From the NCBI GenBank assembly GCA_030272155.1, contig CP126193.1, positions 620,001 through 684,000 of the forward strand: a stretch of DNA of 64,000 nt, given 5' to 3'. The notes under the pieces were generated by a model, which saw nothing but the letters and a program-made list of their open reading frames with translations, ran no database searches and was not told the DNA's origin. Made by a program: the position numbers and the translations under genes. The stretch comes from Tetradesmus obliquus. Its lineage: Eukaryota > Chlorophyta > Chlorophyceae > Sphaeropleales > Scenedesmaceae. Every line of letters begins with the position of its first letter. The first letter of the stretch is position 1. Below, piece after piece: positions 13,201 through 25,200 of this stretch.

Positions 13201-16200
13201 GATTGCTGGCAAATGCGCCATCGTTCAAGTTCTGAGCACTGAAATACAGCATGTGTGTGTAGCAGCGGCTGCATGCAAACCAAGTGCGTACCACGCAGCA
13301 GGTGCCGTTGCCGGGTGGTGTGGCCATGTCACTGTCTGGCTTGCGGTTGTAGCCTGGCGGGCAGGTGTAGGGCGAGACCCCTGGCTCTGTGGGCTTGGTG
13401 TTGCCGCAGGTGGGTGGCGTGGTCACCTGCGCGTGTGCAGGTCACACAGGAGGCATGAGTTACCAGGCCAGCTATGCTGGAGGGTGAACACTGCAATGCG
13501 CATCGCTTGTGCCACCGTTGTATTCTGACATAACCCACAGACCGCTAGTTGTACTGGCAAAGTAAACGGTAGCGCGTGAATCTCCCCAACTTTTAGTGTT
13601 GGCCGTATGTTGAAAGCCTACGCTACTGCCAGAGGGCCCTCACCACGCAGCAGGCGCTTTCGCTGGGGGGTGTGGCCATGCTGCTGCCTGGCTTGGGGCC
13701 GGAACCGGCAGGGCACGCATACGGCTGGTCGTTTGCCTGCACTGGATCAGTGTCTGCGCAGGTGGCAGGCTTGGGCTGCACACGCAGTGAGACGGGCAGA
13801 GACAGAAAGATGGAGGCAATCAGAGGTTGGAGGCAATCAGAGGTGAATCAACAGCACTGCATAACTTACACTGCACAACACTACAAACCTGAATCAACAT
13901 GTGACAGGCCTGCCCGGGCGAGCACTGGCAAGTGCGGCCTCCTCTCACACATGCACAGCGTAGCTACGTGCTGATACATAGCATGCTGCGTTGCGGCTGT
14001 TGCATGTACTCAAACTTGAAAGCAGTGCCTACCACGCAGCAGGTGTCATTGCCGGGTGGTGTGGCCATGTCACTGTCTGGCTTGCGGTTGTAGCCTGGTG
14101 GGCAAGTGTAGGGCGAGACCCCTGGCTCTGTGGGCTGGGTGTCGCCGCAGGTGGGAGGCGTGGTCACCTGCGCGTATGCATGGCAACCAGACAGCACGCT
14201 ATGGGTGTTGCACACATGACAAATTGCTGATGTAATCCTTTCAGCAGGTGGTCTAGCCTAGTAGTGAGGTAGGGCCACCACCATAGGCGCGCATGCTTGT
14301 GCCAGGGCGTAATGCACGTGCACAGCTATCTGATTTGTGTAAGAGTAGCTGCGGTGCTTGACGAGTGCAGCTGGGCACATTCTTGGCTCCTGCTGAGACC
14401 CAGCATGGAACTATACCTGGCAGCAGGCAGCCTCGGTTGGGTTGATGGCAGTTGCACTGCCTGGCTTGGGCACTGTTCCGGTGGGGCACGGGAAGGGCTT
14501 GGGCCCGGGCCTGCTCAAGTCGGTGTTGCTGCAGGTGGGCTGCACATGCATCCAGAGTGGCAGGCATTTGATCATGGTCAGCTGTTAGCAGCATTGTGGT
14601 GTCCATTAGCCTTTTCTGATTCACTGAATTGCGATAGCGGCAGCACGGGTCCACCAGCTTGCTTGCTTTGCTTTGTCACTGTATCTTTCCACAACCTTTC
14701 AAGCTGTACGGTGTGACAATAAAAATCATATGCTGAGCCATTCAGCAACAGGGTACCACCCTCTTTGTGTCACAGAGCAAGTCGAGCGAAGAGCACCGCC
14801 TGTGCATTTCCGGCAAAAAAGGGCTCCTCTTACCTGAGGCTCCAAACACGCAAAGCAACAGCAAAAGCAAGGTCAAGGCTTCAGTGCAATCCTCACCAGG
14901 CAGCACATGTCATCTGACAAGTCTGTGACAGTCTCGCCGCTTGGGTCCAGCACACTCCCAGTTGGGCAGGAGTAGGGCTGTGCCCCGTTTTCAACACTGT
15001 TGGCATCAGCGCATGTGCCAGGCAATGTCTGCGGAGCATCAACGGAAACAGCAGCCACACGCTGTCAAGACAAAGCAGCTTGAAGAGCAGCCTTTGCTGA
15101 CAAGCCACAGCAACAAGCGCCAGCCATATGAAGTGGAGTGCCACAATGCTGCACCTGCAGGTGCATGCACACAGCCACGCCCACACAATATCTGCAGTTC
15201 TGCTTTCTGTGCATGTGCTGCGATGCTGCAAGGCATGGCTGCCACCAGATGCTGCAGCGTCTGCATGATCACTCACGCCGCAGCACACTTCCTTGCTTGG
15301 CGGGCTGTAGAATTCCTTCGAACCCAGGAAGACATGGCCTGACGGGCATGGGAACAGCTTTGGACCAGGCCTACTCAGGTCCCAGTTGCTGCAGGTGGCC
15401 TGCAAGAAGCAACAACACTCTGTTAGCCTGGCCCCGCGGCTGACACTTACTACTTGATACCTGGACACTAGAGAGCCACTGGTGCAGGCACTGCAAGGCT
15501 GAGCAGGGTTGAGGCCGCAGCATAGCGGCAACAGGGCAGGATACCTACCACGCAGCACTTGGCATCCGACGGTGGTCCAGCTGTGCTGCTGCTGCTGTTC
15601 ATCTTGCTGCCACGCGGGCACGTGTATGGCTGGTCTCCTGACTGGCCGACATCAGCGTCACCACATGTGGGCGTTGCGACAAGCTGCACGTGAGCACAGC
15701 AGACATACAAGGAACATTATTCTGGTGTTATTGCAGACAGTCTGCGTGCGCAGGACTGAACATTGAAGTTTTGGCATGTATGGCATGCAGGCTTTCTGAT
15801 ATCCGCTGCTGTACACTGTTCAGCATTTGCTCATGACCATGAATGTGCTGAGAAGCCCCATGGGCCGCATAGACCAGCTGCACTCAACATGGAGCCAGCA
15901 GGGGCCTGCTCACCACGCAGCAGGTGTTGTCGCCTGGCGGTGTTGCCATGGCACTGCCTGGCTTGGGGCCGTAGCCGCTTGGGCAGCTGTGTGGCTGCTG
16001 GCCATCTGTGCTGAGGTTTGCATCGCTGCAAGTGGCCTGCAGGAGCACCAGTACGTGGCGCAGCAACACAAGCGCAGCACAGCAAGAAAACCTCAAACGT
16101 GACTGATGAGATTGTACAGCTTTCCACGTTCAAACATACGTATCCAGATGCTTTAGTTCATGCTTGGTGAGCCACAAAGCACTTGCTGACCCCCTGCGCT

Positions 16201-19200
16201 GTGCAGTACATGTGTCACTCACCAGGCAGCAAGTAGGAACGGTTGGCGGTGATGCAGCACCACCGCCAGTTTTGGCCACTGTACCAGTGGGGCAGGCAAA
16301 TGGCTGGTCCCCTGGCAGGGTGAGGTCATCGTCCCCGCAGGTGCGGGACTTGGCAGCCTGCGACAGCAGTAAGCGGCGCGTTTTAGGTGCAGCGGCAGCG
16401 CACAGTTGATGCGCTGCGGCCAGCATGCGCCACATGGATAGAGGGAACTAGCATCAGTTGTCAGGCAAATGATCTAAGATCAGCGTCAACTGCCGTGCAG
16501 AGCTACACCGTTTGCCATGTTGTGCATCATGCTGATGGGGCGGCAGGCAAGCACTGCCAGGTCAAGAAGACTGCTAACTCACCCTGCAGCACACGACAGC
16601 GCTGGGGTTGGTCGCCATCGCAGCGCTTGGCAGGAACTCCAGCCCAGCAGCGCACTGGAAGGGCTTGGGGGCGACCCTGCCCAGGTCAATGTTGCTGCAG
16701 GTGGCCTGCAGCAAAGAAGCAGACAAAGCACGGAAAGCAGGGCGCAAACCAATCAACAACCACCAGATGTGCACGTGCATGCTGAATCTAAGACTTTGCA
16801 GGCAGGCATGCATGCATGTATGCGTGCAGGTAGACATATGGTATGCAGCACACCAACGATCAAACTTCGTTCCAGCTGCGCTAACACACCCTTCACAAGC
16901 AGCCTGTTCTGTCATGCATGATACGGAACTGCAGGCCTGAGCGTCAGGTTGTAACGTCAGCTGCACTCACCGAGCAGCACTCGGAGTCGGAGGGTGGGCT
17001 GCTGTCCGCATTGGTGCTGTCCACTGCACTGCCAGCTGGGCAGACCCATGGCTGGTCGCCAGCCTGGGTGGCGTTGGTGTCACCACACGTGGCCGGGATG
17101 GGCTGCAGGCAATGGTTGAAATCACAACAGGGTGGCGCGTCAAACTGAAGGAAACACTGCAGTATGCGAAACCACCAGACAACAGCAAACATTCATTGAT
17201 CTGGTTTAGGTACCATGTTCTATGGGTTTGCATTGGTTGCTGCAGTTACTGATGTTATGCACTCACAATGCAGCAGATATTGTCGCCGGGTGGTGTTGCC
17301 ATGTCACTGTCTGGCTTGCGGTTGTAGCCTGGCGGGCAGGTGTAGGGCTGGGCATTCGGCTCGGTGGGCCTGGTGTCGCCACAGGTGGGAGGAGTGCTGG
17401 CCTGTGATCACATGCAGAAGTAGTAACGTATCTTCAGCACGTCAGGTATACTGATGTTTGAGACAACAAGACATGCAAGGCAGCAGTTGCATGCAGGTAA
17501 GGTGGACGCCAGCACGAGATGGCACAGTTGTGCAGCTAAAGCGCCCTCAGCCACGCCACTACACCGCCACACCTTGCAGCACACGGCAGCGCTGGGGTTG
17601 GTTGCCATTGCAGCACCTGGCAGAGGCTCCTGCCCTGCAGGGCACGGGAAGGGCTTGGGGCCGGGCCTGCTCAGATCACTGTTGCTGCAGGTGGCCTGCA
17701 TATGGCAGGGTAAGCAGGCACAGATAGAAGTGTGGACATATAGAAACGCTGCCGTTGCAGAAGCTGACGTACTGTGATGCTGTGATCAAGAATTGCAAAG
17801 CAAGCAGCAGCCTGCTTCAGTGCACGGTTCGAAAAGGCTAATGAATGCAAGGCATCAACCACAACATTGTTGTGGCTGCTTACCATGCAGCACTCAGAGT
17901 CCGATGGAGGGCTTGAGGCAGCACTGGCGCCATCAGGCGCACTGCCGGCAGGGCAGGCATACAGCTGGTTTCCTGGCTCAGTGGCATTGGCATCGCCACA
18001 CGTGATGGCCAGCGGCTGCGTACAGGATGAAGGGGCAGGCGGGTGCCCATGATACAGGTTAGCATCATAACTGTTTCTTGCAGTGGTGTCAAGCTTGTTG
18101 CCTGGTGGTGCCTCTTGAGCGCTGTATGCCGCGCCACGCACATCATACATGCCATGCCGCTGGGTGACCAGTAGAGAGCTTCCAGACCCTGCTGGCGGCT
18201 GCAGTGCTTGCAGAGCATCGCATTGCGCAGCTGAAAGGCAGCAAGGAGAGAGGAAAGTTACATGTGGGTCCTGGCATCATCGTGTGTGATAGGCAGCAAT
18301 GTCCACCACTCACGTTGCAGCACGCGTCCTGTGAGGGTGGCGACATGCTGGCAGTGCTGGCGTCGGGCTCCGAGCCTGCTGCACATGCAAACGGCTCCGG
18401 GGCAGGCGTGAGGGGGTCAATGTCCCCGCACGTCATTTGCTGCAGCACAGCACAGCATGGCACAGCACGGGAAGCAGCTGCTGGTGAGCATGTTGTAGGC
18501 CGCTGCGTGTCGCGCGCAAGGCGCGCTCGCCAGACAAACCAGCTTGCAAGAATGGGCCTGGTCGACCAAACAGTGTGTAAAACAGATGTATCTACATGTA
18601 CAACAACATCTTTGCAGGTGAACAGGCGCACTCACCAGGCAGCAACCATCCTCGCTAGGATCGTCAGCATCTGCTGTGGGGTCATACACAAGCCCCTTGG
18701 ACGCATCGCACACAAACTTCTGTGCCCCTGCTGTGGCAGGCTCGGTGTCAGCACATGTCGGCGTCTGGGCAGCCTGCATTGCAGGAGAATGACAGTAGCA
18801 CATGACTTGCCTGAACAACTAGTTGCCTTAGATGGATAGCCCACAATCGTGTGATGCAGCTTCATGTGTCTGCAAACCGCCTGTTTCTTTCACCGCTGTG
18901 CAGTCTGCTGGCATGAATGAGCTGCAGAGGCAGAGGAACCCAGTTGGCTGAGACCTGCCATCCCCTGTTGACAAAAACCTCCTCAAGCGTGTTGCAGGGG
19001 AGTCTGAGGTTCCAAGAGGGAAGCGCCAGCTCGGCAACTCACTGTGCAGCAGTTGCCAGCACTGGGATCTGCAGTGGCTGCGGTTGCATTGGGCACAGTG
19101 CCTGCTGGGCACACAAAGGCCTGCCAGCCTCTCTTCGACACGTCGGTGTCAGCACAGGTCGGCAAGCAGCTGCAGGGCGGGCACAAGCACACCAGCCGCA

Positions 19201-22200
19201 TCAACGAGTGCTGTTTTCAGTACAGAATTACCGGATAACAGCAAGCAAGGGCCATACCAGTTTGCTGGTTGTTTGTAGCTGTGGCAAGGTGATGTGCAGA
19301 TCTGGCTTTCTGCTAGCGCTGTACGTGGGACATCCATTTCCAACTTTTGCGGTGCGGTAAATATAATACTCGGTGCACTGCCGCAGACCGGCTGTCAGCC
19401 TGGCACGCGGCTGGCAGCTGGTGATATGTTCAAGATCGACGCTGTGCTTGCTGCTCACCATTGCTCATTGCTGGGCGGGTTGACCAGGGCATTGGCAGGG
19501 TTGGCCTTGCCGCCTCCGGAGCAGACCCAAGGCTGCTTCAGAGGCATCCTCACATTCCTGTCAGAGCAGGTGGGCTGCATCGCGGGCGCAAATGTGACGG
19601 GCCAGAAGGGCACGATGATTGTCAGTGAGCTGTCGTGCATGGCATGCCACTATGGTGCTGCAACTGGCTGCAGCTGCTGCCTGTCACCATGGCTGGAGGG
19701 GATGCTTGTTCTGCAGCACGTGTCATAAGTTTTTATAGCCCAACCGCATGCATCACGTGCCCAATAACCCCTCTTCCCTGTCGCCAGAGAGACACAAACA
19801 GCCATTTTCTTCAGCCTGTGAACCCTCTGTCAGCTACTCACGAGACAGCAAGCTCTGTTGGTCGGTGAAGTTATGGTGGAGCCGCCTGGATTTGGAAGGT
19901 TCCCTTCGGAACACTGGAATGGCTGCTTGTCAGGCACGTCCAGGTTTACGTCTGCGCACGTGGCCTGCATTAGAACACCACAATGTCAATTAGTGCATAC
20001 CAACGCAACTAGCAGCAGCGCAGCAGTCAGGGAACACATAACAACAGCACAACACAGCCTAGATTCAAGTGATCATTGTTGGGGTATGTTGTACTGCTGC
20101 GTGTGCCAGTCCTCTTGCATGTGACGCGGTATCTTGCGTGCTGCTGCCTATGCTCCTGTGGGCGTGCAACTCACCCAGCAGCACCTGGCAGGATGATGTT
20201 GTAACAGAGTCGACGGCAGAGACAGCAGCAGCACAGCAGGAGAAGTGGCGTCAAACCAAGGGCAACAACACCAGCGTTGCGTAGTAAAACAGCTGTTGTA
20301 GGCGATGCAGCACAGCATAGCAGCAAGAAGACGCTACCATGCAGGCTAGCGCGTGGGCGTTGTTGAAGCAGCAATGAACGCTTGCTGTGCTGGACTAGTT
20401 GTGTCCTGTGCTCACTTTTTGACTGATGGCGGGCTGACCATGGCGTTGGCTGTGTTGGCCACCGTGCCGTCTGGGCATGCAAACGGCTGTGCGTTTGGTG
20501 CTGCTGTGTCCACATCTCCGCAAGTGGGCTGGGCCGCAACCTGTTGCAACCAATTCCATTTCATAAGCATTTGCTGAGCCGTGCTTTGCAGCTGATTGGG
20601 CCGGCACAGAGGAGCTGAATGGTGCAGCAACTGCTGCTTATGACTGGTGGCTAGCACCAGACGCAACCGATGCATGCATCATGCAGTAAAATACAGATTT
20701 AGAATAGCATTGCAGAGCGCAGCGGTGCCAAGGATGTGAGCTGACTACATCACGTTAGCATGAAACATGCGCACCATGCAGCAGGTGGTGTCGTTTGGTG
20801 GCGAGGCCATGTCGCTGCCAGGCTTGGCGATGAAGCCCGGCGGGCACGTGTAGGGCTGCTTGTCAGCCATGCTCAAGTTGCTGTCGCTGCATGTCGCCTG
20901 CATATGCAGCACAGGAGCGCATGGCGCCAGGGTAGGCAATGAAGTATGTGTTTTTTTGAAGAGAGGATAGTTACACGTGGACCCTGACACCGTCGTAGCG
21001 CAGGTATGAGCCACAACAGGGTGAACACATGGTCTGAGACCAAAAAATCAGAGAGGGAGCGCCCCAAAACACAATGCACACCCGTTCACTTTTAGAATCG
21101 TGAGCACCATCCTCTGAGACACTTCACAGCATAGGTGCGCCAGCTGCCCCGTTAGACCAGTAAGCAACCTGCACTCCCAGCCCCAAGGCACTCACCATGC
21201 AGCAGGTAGTGACGCTTGGCGGGCCTGCGGTGCCAGCATCTGGGTTGGGGTTGGTGCCATCCGGGCAGTTGAAGGGCTGACTGCCGGCTTCGGTGGTGTT
21301 GGCGTCATTGCACGTTGCCGGCGGGATGATCACCGCAGGCTGGAAGCAGCAGGACATTTACAACATCGCATTTGTGAACACAGGATGTGCGCGGCTCTGA
21401 TGTAAACCTTGCAACACATCAGCATCAACTGCAGCTGCGGCCAACTCTTTGACTATGCAGGGGTAGACAGTCTGTGACAGGTCATGCAAAATTGTGAGTC
21501 ATCATGGGAGCCTGCAGGTCTGCCATCACACCTTGCAGCATTTAAGAGCAGTTGGGTCGGTTGTCATTGCGTTTGGAAGGTATGGCTCCTGACCAGCAGG
21601 GCATGGGAAGGGCTTCGGGCCGGGCCTGCTCAGGTCACTGTTGCTGCAGGTGGCCTGCATGACACAAGCGAACAGCAGGCAGGATCAAAGGAGGCCACGC
21701 ATCACATGTGCACCTGCTATTATCAAGGTGCTTCAAGGTGTGCCAGCGCGCCATTGTCATACAGGCCTGCACCGGCCATGCACAGCTGGTGGCAAGTGCA
21801 GATTCAGCAGCAACTGGAACCGCAGCAGCTGCTTCAGCAAACCACTAATCACGGTTGAATAGTTACCCAGGGTTGGTTTTTAACTCACCAGGCAGCACTC
21901 CTCGTCTGTCAGGGTGTCGCTGCTGGCACTGGTGGGGTCGGCGGCACTGCCGGCTGGGCAAACGTACGGCTGCGCCCCCGGCTGGCTGCTGTTGGTGTCA
22001 CCGCAGGTGCCAGGCACCGGCTGCAGGGGCAGGCAGGCAGCAAAACAGCTGTCGTATGCCATGGTTGCAATGCGAGTGGGCCGCCTTGACCCATAACATG
22101 TGCAGCCGTAGTCCGGCATGCACAGCACACTCAGCTGCGTGGTGTTGCTGTAAGAAATGCTCTACATGTGTGCGCTAGGACCAGTGTGAGACGATGTAGG

Positions 22201-25200
22201 CAAAGCCCAGCTATAACCTGCTCAAAACAGCTTGCTCAGCCTTTGTTTGAGCAACTCACAAAGCAGCAGGCGTCCACGTCGGGGGGGCTGTACATGGCGT
22301 TGGCAGCATCCAGCACCTGCCCAGCAGGGCACGCGAAGGGCTTGGGGCCGGGCCTGCTCAGGTCGATGTTGCTGCAGGTGGCCTGCAGCCAGGCAGGCAA
22401 GCGGCAGGCAGGCGAGCAACAAGTCAGCAAGAAACCATTCAAACTAGGCTTCCCGCGAACATCAGCATGCAGGCAGGCACGCAGGCAGGTTAATTGAGGG
22501 TCATTTTGGCTGATCGCATGCCAGCTGTGCTGACATGCGCACATGGAGCAAGCCGTCTGAGCACATTGGACAACATCACTGCTGCTGCGAAAGCTGTCAC
22601 AAGGACACTTGCACCACTACTATCTGGCAAGAGGTCAGTGTGGTGACAAGCACAGCAGGCGGCACTCACTGAGCAGCACTCGGAGTCGGAGGGTGGGCTG
22701 CTGTCCGCATTGGTGCTGTCCACTGCACTGCCAGCTGGGCAGACCCATGGCTGGTCACCAGCCTGGGTGGCGTTGGTGTCACCGCACGTGGCTGCAATAG
22801 GCTGCAGGCAGTTGTAGGAGATCAATACAGTGGTCTGTTATAGATGTCTTACAAGCACACCGCGGTGATATGTCACATGTGTGGAAAGCATGGCAGCGCA
22901 AGAAGCATCAGCATCACAAGCAGCCAGCAAACGGCAACCCAGCAACAACACATTCCAGGTACAGGCCGCTGTATCTCATACTCTGTAAGCTCATGACAAT
23001 ACGATCACTGCTGTTGCGTATCAGCAGTGTGAACTCACCACACAGCAGGTGTTCTCGCCGGGTGGTGTTGCCATGTCGCTGTCTGGCTTGCGGTTGTAGC
23101 CTGGCGGGCAGGTGTAGGGCGAGACCCCTGGCTCTGTGGGCTTGGTGTCGCCGCAGGTGGGAGGAGTGGCCACCTGAGCGCACAGGCAAAAAAGCATGGA
23201 CTACCGTAATTCATCATGTCTCAACAGCACTAACTGGTGATGTTGCTGCAGGCACTGTTGCTGTCATTGCAATGCACATCTGTTGTTACTGTATGTGACA
23301 TGCTGCCTGAAGAAGTGGTGCTGACTCCCGTCAGCAAGTAGCGCGCTCCAGCAGTGATGAACAGCAATGGCAATGGTTATCGTGAAATGCATCTTGTTCA
23401 CGAGCCTCACACATGCTTACACTATTCTGGTATCGCACCTTGCAGCACACGGCAGCGCTGGGGTTGGTTGCCATTGCAGCACCTGGCAGAGGCTCCTGCC
23501 CAGCAGGGCACGGGAAGGGCTTGGGTCCGGGCCTGCTCAGGTCGATGTTGCTGCAGGTCTCCTGCATGTGCAAGTGGCAGGCACAGAGGCAGCATACACT
23601 CAGCAGATAGCTTGGCCACCGGGCTGCGCAAGCACAGCAACCTCCGTAAACAAGAACAGCTCTCTTACAGCGCATTACTGTTATAACATTGTTGGCAAGT
23701 CTTGGCAGAGCTGCAGTATGCAGCATTCTGCCTGCCACTCACCATGCGGCATTCTGCCTGCCACTCACCATGCAGCATTCGGCATCCGAAACATCGGCAC
23801 TGCTGGCGCTGGTTGGGTCGGCGGCACTGCCGGCTGGGCAAACGTACGGCTGCGCCCCCGGCTGGCTGCTGTTGGTGTCACCGCAGGTGCCAGGCACCGG
23901 CTGCAGGGGCAGGCAGGCAGGCAGGCAGGCAGGTAGGCGGGCAGGGAGAAACTTGTTGCAGCCGGCGGACGGGTGCAGCGGATTGACTACAGATTGGAGA
24001 AGATTAGGAGCTTAGTTTGCTAACACATAAGAAGATTCATGGACTCCTGAACATCAACATCGCTTGCATGGGACACATGTTTGGGCCGATATAATAAACA
24101 GGGAGGCGCGGTGGCGTGCCGTCATGATCAAGTCCAGATTTTCGCCTTAGCCATTTTGTCAACGACCCAAAGTAGCCCAGCGGCTCAGGCGTACCGCTCA
24201 GGTGCATGCAAAGGTTCTTGTTTCAAGCTGTGAATAACTTACAGAGCAGCATGCGTCTACATCGGGGGGGCTGTACATGGCGTTGGCAGCATCAAGCACC
24301 TGCCCAGCAGGGCACGCGAAGGGCTTGGGGCCGGGCCTGCTCAGGTCGCTGTTGCTGCAGGTGGCCTGCAGCAAAGCAACAGGCGCGCAGGCAGGCAGGC
24401 AGGCAAGCAAATGTTTCAGCAGCCGACAAGGGAGCATGAGTCGCGAACATGTTGACGTGGCAGGGCGGTGGGCGGCAGGACCCTCCAGCACCAACAGGGC
24501 CAAAACACGTTGAAGGTATCCAGGCTGCAGCGGCTTGGCAATGCCGCGGCATGCTCATTGCTTACACAAGCACAACAAACGCTGTACATATCAGGTAGGC
24601 AAAACTACACTTGACAGGGAGCATAGTGGGTAAGCCGCCATCTACCTTTGCTCAGTGACCACACAGCAGGCGGCACTCACCGAGCAGCACGTGTCATCGG
24701 AGGGTGGGCTGCTGTCCGCACTGGTGCTGTCCACTGCACTGCCAGCTGGGCAGACCCATGGCTGATCGCCAGCCTGGGTGGCGTTGGTGTCACCGCACGT
24801 GGCTGCGATGGGCTGCAGGCAGTTGTATGGAAACAGCACATTGGATTATACAAGAGAAAGCACTGCACATCATGGAGTAAGCTAGCCAACAGCATGAATC
24901 CACTGACAGGATCCTGTTGGTTTATTAGTCAATGCTCATGTTGGGAATCAATGACGCTTGATCACTTGCTGCAGCCATTCAGGCATGACAGTCGCATGCA
25001 CTCACCACGCAGCAGGTGTTTTCGCCGGGCGGTGTTGCCATGTCACTGTCTGGCTTGCGGTTGTAGCCTGGCGGGCAGGTGTAGGGCGAGACCCCTGGCT
25101 CTGTGGGCTTGGTGTCGCCACAGGTGGGAGGCGTGCTGGCCTGTGATCACATGCAGAGAAGGATTTGCAGCCGTATGCATAGAATGGCTGGACAGCGCAA

